A DNA stretch of 64,000 nt from Nannobrachium achirus (Eukaryota; Chordata; Actinopteri; Myctophiformes; Myctophidae), in NCBI GenBank assembly GCA_963921795.1, contig OY997641.1, forward strand, positions 58,519,942-58,583,941. The letters run 5' to 3'. The notes below the pieces were generated by a model. That model ran no database searches. It had not been told where the DNA came from and worked only from the letters and a program-made list of their open reading frames with translations. The translations under genes and the position numbers were made by a program. Shown one piece after another: positions 10,401-21,959 of the stretch (the first letter of the stretch is position 1; the number at the start of each line of letters is the position of its first letter).

Positions 10401-13307
10401 TTAGTATTGCCCAGGTGGGACAAACATAATGCAACTTAATGCACAGTGAATGCGCAACAATACTACATGTGCTTTATTGGGTTGAGCTATTATTTTGAAA
10501 TTACCGCTGTGGTTTGAATGACCAACCAAACCCCCCTTTTTGCAAGGCGTCGATGTCCTACAGTGAGTCGTGGACCCCCCCTGTGCGGCTACTGCGTAGC
10601 AAACGCAGAGCAGAATAGGCAGCAGCAGCACACTCAAATAGATGAGCGTTGACATAAGGCGCCTTACCAAAAGGGGTGGGGTCTGCAGAGAACTAACGTC
10701 AGGGTTTGTGAACAGACAGACATATTGGGTGGGTTTCAAAACAACATATTCCGTGGCGAGTTCGATCGCCCTAGCCTTGGCAGGGGTATCGGTGTCAGCC
10801 TGCAGTCGTTGGAGGGAGACCTCCCTGTCCAACGTAGGTACTGTCTCGACCATGTGTCGACGTCCTCCCTTTAGAGAAACACACTTAACAAAGTCAGTCA
10901 AATCCACAGGATTTGGCCTGAGTAAGCTAGCGGTTAGGGCGAAACCCCCCTCTGAAAGGTTGAGTATAGGTTCAGACACATATATCAGGTGCTTCACAGC
11001 CATGTGCCCTACCTGAATGAGACACAATAAGGCCTGATGCATTTGAGTACCAGTCATAGCGTACGGTTGAATGGGGTGAGACAACATGTGCATTTCACGG
11101 TTGGCACTTTGCGCCCGGTGTTGCAGGTCAAGGAACAAACTCTGTGACATCACACCAATGTCCGCTGTCGTGTCCAACAGCGCTACGTGGGTTACTTCAT
11201 GTTGTAACTTCCCCGGGGGGAATAGCTTCCTATATGCGCTCTTTCGCTGGACTTTGGCTAACCTTTGGGTCTGCCTAGTGTCCGCAGAGGGCACGTGGGG
11301 CCTGCGAGCTCTACGCGGGAGCTGTTTCGTCTCACGGACGACCAGGTCACGTTGTGTTGCGAGTGTAACACTTTGAGCCATCGACGAGGCTAAGACAACG
11401 CAGACGGAAAGGGTGAGATCAGAAAGAAGGACCCCAGGGACGAAGTCCCATGCTGAGTTGTTGACAGCCCCTGCTTTAGTAAGGGCACTTGTCTCGTCAT
11501 TGAAAACTATGGCAGGTCCCAGAAGGTTTGAGTGGTTTCTGACCTTTTTACCGTATACCTGCATGTCTTGCTTGTTCGCGTTGTGATCGCGGGCAAGAAC
11601 CAACTCCTTATGCTTGACGGGTTTTAACTCGGCTGTTCGAGAACCGTTTTTACGCCCGCTGGGCAAGTGATGAGTGTAGTCGAGACGGGTGTAGTGTGAA
11701 TCGGTGCAAAACATTACTCCCTTATTGCCGTGCGTGGAAGCGCACCAAAGAGCGATCAGTATGCTGGAAATCACCGCAACAAGTTTGAAACACAAAGGTC
11801 TCGCCGGCGTGTTATCTATCCATACCAATTCTACCTTCGCTTGGCGAGGAGGTTTGCTGTATGAACAGATGTCAACACACACCGTAGGCGAGTCTGTGCA
11901 CGTGTTGCCTTTCAAACTCCGGTCCTTTTGGGTGACATTGTTTGCCCCAGCGTCTGCTAGGGTGTCAGTCACGCCGTTACACGCAGTGTCTGCGAGGAGG
12001 CCCTGGAGAAAGGGGCACACAAGAATTTGTTGCTGTTGGAGGACACCCCCCCCGTTCAACGGTGGCATTGGCTTGACTACGGGTGGGTGTTTCCACGTCA
12101 GAGCGTCACACTCCACAAAGTCAGTTAGATTTAACGAATCCTGCGCAGGTTTTTCAGTAGAGAGGGTGAATTCCTCCTCTGAGAAGGCAAGTACAGATAG
12201 TAGTTGCAGTAGTAACAGGACATAGCCCAAGAGAAGTGGGAGGTATTCCATTTCAGATGCATACATTCGACGGATTGCAGCCCTGTGTCTCATCTGAAAA
12301 GGACACAAGAAGGTATGAACCATCTGAGTACTAGCCTTAGTATAAGGCCGAACACTGGGGGATTGATACAACCCGTTGCCCTCTAGGTGGGCACGCTGTG
12401 CCCGATATTGCAGGTCAAGAAACAAACTTTGAGACATCACACTACTGTCAGCTGCTCTGTCCAACAGCGACTCGTGGGCCCATTCGCATTGCGTTGCGAG
12501 TGACAAACCACTGGTTTGTGCTATTAACGAGGCTGTAACAGCTGTGATGTGTATGTATCCGTACCTGTCAATCACTTTAAGAGTGCATGCATTGTAATCA
12601 GTGCACAGAATGTGTTCTGTGCATTGTGTGTCCTGTACTGGTGGTACATTTTCGCGGTTCTCAGCTCCTGGGCTGTGAGCGGCCATCTGGGCTTGATTGC
12701 TGAGCGTTTCAAACGCAGTGTCGTCTCCGGAGAGACACAGAACCTCTTTCAAGGGACACGTATCTGTTACCTGCTGAGATTTAGGGTCATTAACTTTGGC
12801 AGCAAGCTCTGACAACAAAGCTGTTGCAGAAAGCATGGACAGTTGTCCAATATCAAGGGATTGAATTAGGCTTTTATCACTAGGCAAAGGGCTTTCCCGT
12901 GTCGTAGGACGGGTTGACAAGCTTCCTGACCGAAGTAAATTGGCCTCGTTCGTACTTCCGTCACTGAGACTCAGTTCGTGGAACGGGCTTAGACTACAGT
13001 CACGAGAGACCTCGCCGTCAGGCAAGGAAAAGCAGTTGTGATTGTGAGAGGAGGGCCTGCGGCATCTTCTCCTCTCTCGATCAGGATCGCTCTGTCTCTC
13101 TTGAAAAGTTATCTCACCTTTCGCTATGAGTTCTAAAGCAAACAATTCAAGCTTGTTGCTGGGCCTTGGACGCTCCGTCTTAAAACCCTGGCAAGCCAGT
13201 TTTTTTAGAACCGGGTGAACCGTCCTGGAGTAAGGCCCCAAAATGAGTGGACCGTTAAAGTTAGCAGTCGTCGCTAAGGACTTGATCATCGAGACAAAAA
13301 CCTCCAT
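10401..13307 (-). CDS. 968-residue env-like ORF with an internally duplicated module
   Basis: Long intact frame, the only sizeable one in the LTR element. An N-terminal basic Ser/Arg-rich part (about residues 40-130) is followed by two related modules. Each has a hydrophobic Ala-rich stretch ending LATQ (about 255-272 and 632-652), the shared string VMSQSLFLDLQ (290-300 and 719-729), LTDFV.C (394-400 and 803-809), and a membrane segment (505-523 and 880-908) with a short Cys/His tail. An extra hydrophobic stretch lies at 354-375. Asn glycosylation sites occur (e.g. NNSA, NHSN). The order hydrophobic stretch, helical region, membrane anchor resembles a retroviral Env transmembrane subunit, but I see no CX6CC motif, so env origin is inference. 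It is not gag or pol. A 968-codon frame would not survive by chance, so it is recent or was selected. Confidence 0.6.
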   Translation of the reverse strand: MEVFVSMIKSLATTANFNGPLILGPYSRTVHPVLKKLACQGFKTERPRPSNKLELFALELIAKGEITFQERQSDPDRERRRCRRPSSHNHNCFSLPDGEVSRDCSLSPFHELSLSDGSTNEANLLRSGSLSTRPTTRESPLPSDKSLIQSLDIGQLSMLSATALLSELAAKVNDPKSQQVTDTCPLKEVLCLSGDDTAFETLSNQAQMAAHSPGAENRENVPPVQDTQCTEHILCTDYNACTLKVIDRYGYIHITAVTASLIAQTSGLSLATQCEWAHESLLDRAADSSVMSQSLFLDLQYRAQRAHLEGNGLYQSPSVRPYTKASTQMVHTFLCPFQMRHRAAIRRMYASEMEYLPLLLGYVLLLLQLLSVLAFSEEEFTLSTEKPAQDSLNLTDFVECDALTWKHPPVVKPMPPLNGGGVLQQQQILVCPFLQGLLADTACNGVTDTLADAGANNVTQKDRSLKGNTCTDSPTVCVDICSYSKPPRQAKVELVWIDNTPARPLCFKLVAVISSILIALWCASTHGNKGVMFCTDSHYTRLDYTHHLPSGRKNGSRTAELKPVKHKELVLARDHNANKQDMQVYGKKVRNHSNLLGPAIVFNDETSALTKAGAVNNSAWDFVPGVLLSDLTLSVCVVLASSMAQSVTLATQRDLVVRETKQLPRRARRPHVPSADTRQTQRLAKVQRKSAYRKLFPPGKLQHEVTHVALLDTTADIGVMSQSLFLDLQHRAQSANREMHMLSHPIQPYAMTGTQMHQALLCLIQVGHMAVKHLIYVSEPILNLSEGGFALTASLLRPNPVDLTDFVKCVSLKGGRRHMVETVPTLDREVSLQRLQADTDTPAKARAIELATEYVVLKPTQYVCLFTNPDVSSLQTPPLLVRRLMSTLIYLSVLLLPILLCVCYAVAAQGGSTTHCRTSTPCKKGGLVGHSNHSGNFKIIAQPNKAHVVLLRIHCALSCIMFVPPGQY

Positions 13308-15560
13308 GAGTACAAGATAGGCGTTAGTTTGACCAACTACAGCTGGAATATCAAGTAGAAATAAAATCGAACCCTGATATTTAAAATAAAAATGTTTTTT
13401 CCAAGCGTTGTTTTTGGGTTTATATTCTTTTCCAAACTAATAGCACAACAATTCCTCTAGGTTCATCCAGAAAGTGAAATCAAATTCAACAGCTGTTTCT
13501 TACGATGCAAACTGTGAAAACTAATAAGTTCTGTAAATTATGAGTTTAAATAAAAATTCCTCAGTTAGTCTTATAAATTAAATTAATAATCCATATGACT
13601 AACGGGGCTTATAAGTAAAAATTCCCTTTTCTTTCAAAAAGAAACATTTTCAGAATTTAATTGAAATTTAGATCTTAATTAGAATAATTGTTTTCAAATA
13701 CTGGATGAAGCACAAAGTAAACAGAGCTTACTAACGACCCAATATCAAGATAGGTGTCTCCAAACCTCGAGAACAAAACTATTAAATAATAGAACAGATT
13801 AAACTGGGTTAAAAGAGATTAATCCAATGTAATCCTCTTTGACTGGGACGGTTGTTTGACTGAACAGACTAGACTGGACTCAATGGAAGAGTCCCATCCA
13901 GTTAATCAATCACTCAAGCGTGTCAGATAGAATTTATAGAAACCTAAGTTCGGAAACACACAAAATGCAAGGTACAGTTTTGGGGAAAAGAACTACAAAC
14001 TCAGAATCAATGATCGCTTACCAGTGTTCAGCAGAACACTGGTTGGTCAGACGCTTAAAGAAAATGAAATACTGCTTCTAGCTAACTGATGGAACGCTCG
14101 CTATAGTTTGTTTGTTATGTAGATTACCCACTGTTAAAACAAATCTAGTGCAAATGGCTGGACAATGCTCAGCATGCAAGCAGACCATATAGCCCTCACC
14201 GTCATAAACCTACAGGCCTGCGTGCGAAGGACGCAGGAGAGACAGTTTTATTGTCTCTCTGTTTTGTAGTGTTGTTTATGCCTGGAGTAGGGAGGTGCCT
14301 TGGCCTGATGGGGAAAAGTTTTAAAACAGGTAATCAAATAACAAAGATGTACTGTAGGTCCAGTGTTTGTCAAAACTCATACGCAGCCAAGCGTGCGTGT
14401 TTTGATGGAAGTTGGACGAATGAGCGAGAGAGATGGGTTCCTTCTGAGTTATGGCTAAAGCGTTTTCGTCAGATGGTCCAGACGAAATGAAAACGACTGG
14501 CTGATCTGACAGTATGCGGACACAAAGTGTCCTTAATAGATAAAGGAAGGATCAAAGAAATAAAAACAATTGATTGGCGTAATTGCAGGATTTGACATAG
14601 ATATTTTCAAACCACGGTGACCGAGATAATGAAGTAATTAATACACTAAACCGGATTACGAGTTAATCCAATTTGTCCTTATTGGCTGGAACGATTGTTT
14701 GTTTGATTGACTAAACTGGAGCATGAAAGAGCCCAAATCAGTGATCAATCAATCAACCGTGTCAGCTATATAATTTCTATAGGTCTCGGAGGTTAGAGAA
14801 AATGCCAACAATGTCTGACTATAGTAGTCAGACCAAATATCCTAGTTTGGGAACTTGATATTAAATAAACCTAGTAGGTTTTAAGTGTTTGCTCTAGGCT
14901 TTCATCTTTCTTCTTCCAGTAATAAAGAACACTCCTTTGTATTTCATCCAGAAAGTGACATTTAAATTTCAATTAATGCGTGGAAAAGTTCCTCGTTAGT
15001 CTCATGAATTAACTTAATAATTGAGGTAACTAGAGAGGAGTTCCAAGCGGGAGGGAAAATTCCCTTTTTTTTTTCAATGAGAAAAAAAAAATCAAAAAGG
15101 AATTAAATTGAAATTTTAAACTTAATTAAAATAATTGTCCTTGGCAACTGAAATGAGGCACAAAGGGCGTAAACCATTAGACCTATTGATAGGTTTGACA
15201 AAAATATTTTTCGAGCGTCAACGACCAAAGTGAATAAGTAATCAAAACAAATTAACTTGGATTAGATTTGATTAATCCAATTAATTCATCTAGTAGTTGG
15301 AGGACTGTCTGCCTGACAAAGCTGAACCGAGTCAATCAAACAGTTGTGTCCACATAGAATTCACTACGTTTTTGAGGCTGGAAAAACAGTCAAAGCTGAA
15401 TAGGGAGAGAAGAGATGAGAAAAAACAAACAATAAACGTTTTAAAACAAAGCTCACAGTTACAGCTTGATAGCTATATAGGTGCGTGGAGGTTTAAATTA
15501 TGGTTGGGATATCCTTAATATTAAACCGTGGTACAATGTCGAAACGGGTTGAAAACCCAA
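13308..15560 (-). repeat. leader of the ERV-like element with triplicated block
   Basis: Non-coding and AT-rich. Three diverged direct copies of a block containing TTAATCCAAT, GACTG.A..GTTTG and CAATCA lie near 13800-13950, 14640-14800 and 15245-15370. Two of them have companion blocks with TCATCCAGAAAGTGA (13465, 14945) and AATTCCCTTTT...GAATTTAATTGAAAT (13620, 15060). This looks like tandem growth of the leader. Confidence 0.65.
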
Positions 15561-15805
15561 AGATCTGAGGTGATGTTACAACTGAGTGTCACACAGAGAA
15601 ACCTTTGGATTGTCCTCTGGTCTGTGTGTCGTATGGGAGGTACTTAAATCTCACGATAGGCTGCGCGTAAGTTGGGTGTGAGAAAAGAGGGAAGTCACAC
15701 AGAGTGAGACTCCACCCTCTATTCAAGATGGCGTCTTTGCCAAATTGTGACTTAGATGGGTCTATCCCTCTTGGGGAGCCGAGCGAAAGTAACCCACTAA
15801 GCACA

Positions 15806-15920
15806 TACACACACACGCACGCGCGCACAGACACAAACACACACACACACACACACAGCACTTGGTGACAGGGCGAACACGCCCACACACACACACACAC
15901 ACACCCACACACACACACAC
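15806..15920. repeat. CA-rich block in the ERV leader
   Basis: Several interrupted (CA)n tracts, present once inside the element. Confidence 0.8.
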
Positions 15921-16573
15921 GCACACAGTTGGCTCGACAGACTTTAGTCTGGAGAGTATCAGAGCTGGATTAAATCCTGCTTTGAATTAAGAATTGTTGG
16001 ACTTACAGTAATTCATACTCTGTGCACTATGGCCTATATGGCGAAGTTCGTCAGACATATGTTTACTAATAACTCCTTTTACACTAGAGGGGAGAACAAT
16101 TCTTAACATAAATCCCTCCTCAATCAAAATGCCATATAGTTATCATATATAGAGAACTCCGGCGAAAACACGCTTCGAATTTAATCGAAGTGGGGGGGTT
16201 CCGTTCTAAATATGGTATCAGGCTGGCTTGAGCATCAAGTTATCAACAAGTGTAGCTTTTCACTTAAATCAAAAATCATGCCACTGGGAGATTAGACACT
16301 CCCACGTTTTTATGGTGCCGTTATCATAAACACCTAAACACACATGTTACAGTACTCTATGAATCATTCAGAACCGCGGCCGCAACTCTGTCTAATCCAT
16401 ATAGTAAAGATAATGTACAGTAGGACACTGACAATACTATCATTTGTTATGCCTCGGTGCGATACTACTACAGTACGTCCAGCGTATGTAATAGTCTCGA
16501 CAGACACAGAAAATGGAAAATTACTTTCTGCTCATTTCGAACAAAATATGATTAACACTGGAAATCAGCTAAT

Positions 16574-16591
16574 ATCCCGGACGAGCCCCCA
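16574..16591 (-). promoter_or_regulatory. primer binding site for tRNA-Pro
   Basis: The minus strand reads TGGGGGCTCGTCCGGGAT, complementary to the 3' 18 bases of proline tRNA. It lies four bases after the 5' LTR and sets the orientation of the element. Confidence 0.92.
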
Positions 16592-16595
16592 CTTA

Positions 16596-18364
16596 TGTAG
16601 CGTTAATGACAGTAATATCAATATCAATATTAATAAAAATATTAATATTAATAATAAAAAATATCTTTTTCAAAAATGATGAAAAATATATTTTTTCTTC
16701 TCGTTCACTGTTCAAAACGTAGATTCTTTATATTAGCCTAGGCATTTAAGATTCCAGTACCAATCACATTGATTCAAAACACACAGAAAGAACGTCAAGG
16801 TCCACACTGTTTCGCTTAAAATATGAAAAAGTGATTTATTATAAAAATCATAAAATGTACATTCAGACTAGCATAACTATGTCTGATCCTTCAAGCAAAA
16901 GATAGATAAATGGGTTCCTAGGGAAGTAGTAGGCATAGTATTTTAAAACCTGTCAAACTGTACAAAATAGATGGCAGGCTACTGTACATGTTATCCAGTG
17001 TTGCATAGCGTTCCCCAAAACAATCACCAAAAGAAAAGAAATGAAAGAAATGAAATAATCGAAGATCATTAAACATTCAATATCTAACCCTACTCTATCT
17101 TAGTTGCCATTGACACAATGTAAACACTGCCTTACTGTGAGAGGTCCGTTTGCACATGCGCGTAGAGAGGAGAAGAGGAGAGGGTTGGTTGCTAGCGTAG
17201 CAGCCTAGCATGTGCTGGAAGGTCGGCCATTGCAGCAGGGCGTTGGCTGTGTCATTGCCATGAGGTCTGACCATGCGGCTTGGATGGAGGCAGCCATCTT
17301 TGGAGAGCCACAGGAAGTAGCGTGTGCAGAGCAGGATGGAGAGGCACCCCCCACTGGCTGGAGGAGGCGCTTGCTCAGGAGCAGGAGATCTTGCTGCTGT
17401 TGAGTGGTCTTCACCCACGTCTGTTGTCTTCACCGCTGGAGGGGGAGAGAGCTCGCACGCTCCAAATCTCACTGTCTGGGTATCTGGTTGATGTCGTCGT
17501 CGGAGTGGGAGAGATAGCGTGCCTCAATCCCACGGACTGGCAGTCCTGATGATGAGTCCGGCAGGACTCTATGTTGAGAGACCAAGTCGTGGTCACCAGG
17601 GCGTGGCAGCCCTTGGTGGCTGAGTAGTCTTTAGCCCTCCTTGTGTGTTGTTGGTTCAGTGATTTTTTTCAAGAGAGAGAGAGAACCAGGAAATGGTCTT
17701 TTAAAGTCCAGAGGTGTGGCCTCTCTGTTAGGCCTGCATGAGGAGGAGTTTGGAGCAAAGATCTCTGTCACCTCCCTGTTCTTAAATGAAGTCAAATTAA
17801 AACTCCTATCAACATTCTGAGGAAAAGTGATTTCCTACATTTGACCAGATATTTGTAATCATCATTATTTTAGACACGTGGAGGTATCAAGCATCATTGT
17901 TTTATATCGTTCAGAGGGCAGATGGGTTAAAAAGTTAAATAACCAAAGAAATACATATTCGTACATGTTAAAATCAATGCATAGTTGATGTACATCGTGT
18001 TAGAATACAACACATATGTTCATGTTATGGAATGTTATTTCATTAAGCTTTAATTCGCCGCATTCCATGATTCATGATCTTCTACATGTGGTCTGAGAGG
18101 CTCAGTACTGTGTGCACATGAAGAGAAGAGACCCTGGCAGGATGTCCCTTATCTTGATCGGCAGGGTAATAAAACACTATACTGGCACTTTGGAATGTGG
18201 TGTTGGGTGACACCATGGAGTAGACAGTCAATATCTCTTTTGGGGGAAGAAGGGTACATTCAACCGGTCCTAACACAAAGGGTCCATTTGGTTGAATATG
18301 AGTTATGAATACAATTCATAACTGTTCATAATTTGTCGTGTCCATATCTAGCGTTCAGGCTACA
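16596..18364 (-). repeat. 5' LTR of the ERV-like element
   Basis: 1769 bp with TG...CA ends, apparently identical to the copy at 7389-9157. The primer site follows on the minus strand. Confidence 0.92.
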
Positions 18365-18696
18365 CATATGACACCTCAGGGACTCTTCTGCCCCGAGGGA
18401 CTGTTGGGCAGGCGAGCAGACTAAACGTATGACTGTACGTATCTGTAAATGCTTTTTCTCTGCTCAAATCTTCCTCGACAAAATATCAACACTTCACCCC
18501 GACTCATTGTTAATAATTTCCATAATAGTAGCGGATCCACAAGCTGAAAATGTGGCACGGAGCTATGTTTGCTATGCTTGTTTTGGGGGGGTTTACTTTT
18601 GAATTAGTCTTGAAAAGTAACAGTTTAGGACATGAGCTTTCCACCCAACAGAGACGGTACATTCGAACGCAACTTACGCTACATGATCGATGATTA
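18365..18696. other. flank of LTR insertion, faint repeat remains
   Basis: The first four bases are the CATA target duplication. Fragments such as GTAGCGGATCCACAAGC near 18530 look like an old hairpin copy. No gene is seen. Confidence 0.45.
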
Positions 18697-18700
18697 TTAA

Positions 18701-19234
18701 CCCATTTTAGGCCTAGAATTATTGAATGCTTTAACCAGTGAAAAATAGCAGATATACAAGCTTACAGTGCAGCACCGAGTGCCGCGCTGTGAGCTTGTAG
18801 ATCTGCTATTTTTGAAAAAGTCGTGAAAGTGTGTGCAAATCTTTGAATATATGTATTTTCAAAGCGAACATTTGTAACTCAAATTTTGCTTCTGGGGTCC
18901 CTGGAACTAAATATTTTGAGATGGGGGTCCGTGGCCAAATACATATAGTTTTGGGGGTCCTTCACATGAAAATGTTTGAGAACCACTGACATAGTAGTCT
19001 CTCAAGAACAGACTAACTGAGCTCCAGTTAAGTGAAAAGGGTCTTTTCTTTGACAATGGTTAGCCAGATTGCTGTTTTTCAAAAAACCTTAGAACGATTC
19101 AAAAGACACTTATAGAATCGGGTCAAAATTCGATTTTTCAAAAATAGCAGATCTACAAGCAGTATATCTGCTATTTTTCAATAGTTAAAGCATAAAATAA
19201 TGATACACAATAATGTGTACCCGTTCTAAATGGG
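18701..19234 (-). mobile_element. TTAA-type MITE, inverted copy
   Basis: TTAA at 18697-18700 precedes CCCATTTTAGGCC; the right end is TTCTAAATGGG. The interior is inverted relative to 588-1195. Hairpins lie at 18742-18813 and, shortened, at 19139-19181. Confidence 0.75.
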
Positions 19235-19238
19235 TTTT

Positions 19239-19300
19239 CAGGTAATGTGCTGAATCTATATAAAGCGCTTTGGATAAATGCACCATTTACCATTTGACTA
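19239..19300 (+). mobile_element. SINE 3' tail fragment
   Basis: ATATAAAGCGCTTTGGATAA and TGCACCATTTACC are typical of the 3' part of fish tRNA SINEs; the rest is missing. Confidence 0.6.
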
Positions 19301-19455
19301 TCCGTCTTCTACACCGAACAGCTGGTTCTGACATTTTCACTGTGCCACTTAAAACTGATTTTTAGTTGTTTGTGCAGCAATGAAAAGTATATTCTTCACT
19401 GTCTAATGATGCATGATGTTATTTGAGTATACATACTGTAACTAACTGTCTAAAT

Positions 19456-19838
19456 CAGTAGTTCTCAACCTTTTCAGGCTGTGACCCCTGAAAGAATCCT
19501 ATTTTAACTGGGGACCCCCCCACCCTGACGAGCACAAAGAGTTGAGGCAATACATTTTGTATAACACAATTTTTTCTATTGTGAAAATAGCACATCTATT
19601 TTCACAATTGCTGCCTCTAATATTAAACAATTTGGCCAAGCTTAATTTGTCATTTTAGAGTTATTAAAAACTAAGTCCTTAAATTGTCACTTTAGAAATG
19701 TGAAGATATCCTCTATACTGTACTTAACTTTATGTGTGTTTATTTTACTGTTGAGTGAGAAAACAATGTTGCACATTGAGTTAATCATCTGGGGACCCCC
19801 CAAAATAATCTGCCCGACCCACAGGTTGAGAACCACTG
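19456..19838. mobile_element. hAT-like MITE, CAGTGGTTCTCAACC family
   Basis: Ends CAGTAGTTCTCAACC and GGTTGAGAACCACTG. Flanks GTCTAAAT and GTCTAATG match at 6 of 8 positions. Inside is GTGAAAATAGC...CTATTTTCAC, a remnant of the dispersed hairpin. Confidence 0.75.
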
Positions 19839-20023
19839 GTCTAATGCCTGTATGTTAGTTTGCACTCCATCATGGAAGGAATCACTCATTTATCTATTCT
19901 ACAGTATATCACCATCAAGTCAAAAGGTTGCAAAACCTGTCCTTGTCAAAAGATATCATCTGACGAAAACACCACAGATATATGATGACACTGGTGTCAT
20001 AATATGAAAAGAACACCGTCAAT

Positions 20024-20131
<108 letters not shown>

Positions 20132-20297
20132 ACGCGCGCACGTGTACGTGTACGTGTACGTGTGCGCGTGTGCGTGTTGCAGCAGTTTGTGGTGCTTTGC
20201 TGTGGTCAAGGGAGTGCAGAGTTACACACACCATCCATCAAAACAGACAGGACAGTATAACCTTGAAGGATCACTGAGCTCAAGCGCACGCAAACAT

Positions 20298-20426
<129 letters not shown>

Positions 20427-20649
20427 CCTGGCTAAGGTACTATTTGTTTGCCCGCTCGCAATGTGTTAACTTGTGATCTCAACATAATCATTTATGTTCT
20501 TGAGAACCACAAAACCTGACCCAAATCAACCACAAATTCCGTCTAACCGGCGGTAAACGCTAATGAAAAGTTCCAGGGCCGCGCCGTAAATGTCCAGCGT
20601 GATATGTGGTAGCATCCTGTCTAAACACTGTAAGTTAAACCTTTCACAC

Positions 20650-20890
20650 ATCGTCGTTGCCGGGCGGAAACCTTGTATGTCCAAAACTGTTCATTTTTAT
20701 CATTTAAAAAATGTTACTAAACTAGTGAAAACAGCCGATCTACAACGCGAGGCGTTGTGTGCTTGTAGATCAGCTGTTTTCACTGCTTTTGTGCGACGGC
20801 CTTGGTCTGATGAAGCAGGGCTTTACTTCGTGGAAAGAAAACGTACAAATTTGAAACTTTGAGATACGAGGTTTCTGCCCGACAGTGATG
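20650..20890. mobile_element. MITE with ATCGTCGTTG(T)CGGGCGGAAACC termini
   Basis: Inverted ends ATCGTCGTTGCCGGGCGG and TGCCCGACAGTGATGAT. Centre hairpin at about 20725-20782: GAAAACAGCCGATCTACAA ... CTTGTAGATCAGCTGTTTTC. Relatives lie at 38119, 54700, 58216 and 58819. Confidence 0.75.
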
Positions 20891-21024
20891 ATATAGACTC
20901 CCCCGGGCCAAAACCCCTGACCACACAGAAAGTGGAAGTTTTAGCTCAAATAAAAAAGTGAACACTCTCACAAACTAGGATTTATGGAAGTTGGCGGTCA
21001 GATAAAAGCTTGTTGCTCCTCCAT

Positions 21025-21624
21025 CCTGTTTAGAACGGGTACACATTATTGTGTATCATTATTGTATGCTTTAACTATTGAAAAACAGCAGATATACAAG
21101 CTCACAGCGCGGCACCGAGTGCCGCGCTGCGAGCTTGTAGATCTGCTATTTTTGAAAAATTATGAAAATTAGAATTTTGACCCGATTCTATAAGTGTCTT
21201 TTGAATCCTTCAAAGGTTTTTTGAAAAACCTATGTTTCTATGTCAGCAATCTGGCCAGCCATCATCAAAGAAAAGGTCCTTTTCACTTAACTGGAGCTCA
21301 GTTAGTCTGTTCTCTAGAGACTACTATGTCAGTGGTTCTCAAACCTTTTCATGTGAAGGACCCCCAAAATTATATTTATTTGGCCACGGACCTCCATCTC
21401 AAAATATCTAGTTCCAGGGACCACCCAGAAGCAACATTTAAGAGAGTTACAAACGTTCGCTTAAAAATATGTATATTCAAAGATTTGCACACATTTTCAC
21501 GACTTTTTCAAAAATAGCAGATCTACAAGCTCGCAGCGCGGCACTCGGTGCCACATTGTGAGCTTACAGTATATCTGCTATTTTTCAATAGTTAAAGCAG
21601 TCAATAATCCTCGGCCTAAATGGG
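21025..21624 (+). mobile_element. TTAA-type MITE, copy 4
   Basis: Right end CCTAAATGGG followed by TTAA at 21625-21628; the left end is diverged. Hairpins lie at 21084-21154 and 21510-21583, the latter with one arm decayed. Confidence 0.72.
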
Positions 21625-21639
21625 TTAATTGTTTACTAT

Positions 21640-21959
21640 GAGAAGCATCACAGCTTGTCCGTGTCCGTCTGTCTGGATGTGTAGACGTGTACACATTTTG
21701 ACATCATACTCTGATGTCACAGTGATGTCGGGGGAACCACTCTACCAGAATGGGTTTGCCGCTCTGACATCACGCTCTGGCTTCACTGTGATGTCACACT
21801 AACAGAATCCCTCGTATGCCCATAAATGGAGTTCCCTGCATGTCATCAATATCAATGATGCCCTGTTAAAGAGATCCCTGTGATGCCAGGCGGAACAATC
21901 CCTTTTATGCCCATATATGGAGAACCCTGATGTCCACAACCCTGATGTCCACATTACTG
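21640..21959. other. low-complexity CTGATGTCACTGTGATGTC-rich segment
   Basis: Repeated words GATGTCACTGTGATGTC and ATGCCCATA(A/T)ATGGAG. A related stretch lies at 23870-23925. I cannot assign a class. Confidence 0.4.

Larger units (their letters stand above)
7389..18364 (-). mobile_element. endogenous-retrovirus-like LTR element, no gag/pol
   Basis: Two 1769-bp LTRs (7389-9157 and 16596-18364) enclose a 7.4-kb interior. Both LTRs have TG...CA ends, and the insertion has a 4-bp target duplication CATA at 7385-7388 and 18365-18368. The primer site and polypurine tract fix the orientation as minus. Between the primer site and 13308 there is only non-coding repeated leader, followed by one 968-residue ORF at 10401-13307. 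I find no gag nucleocapsid, protease, reverse transcriptase or integrase. It is therefore non-autonomous and would need another element's enzymes. A proline-tRNA primer and a 4-bp duplication fit class I (gamma/epsilon-like) retroviruses. The LTRs look identical by eye, so insertion was recent. Confidence 0.9.
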
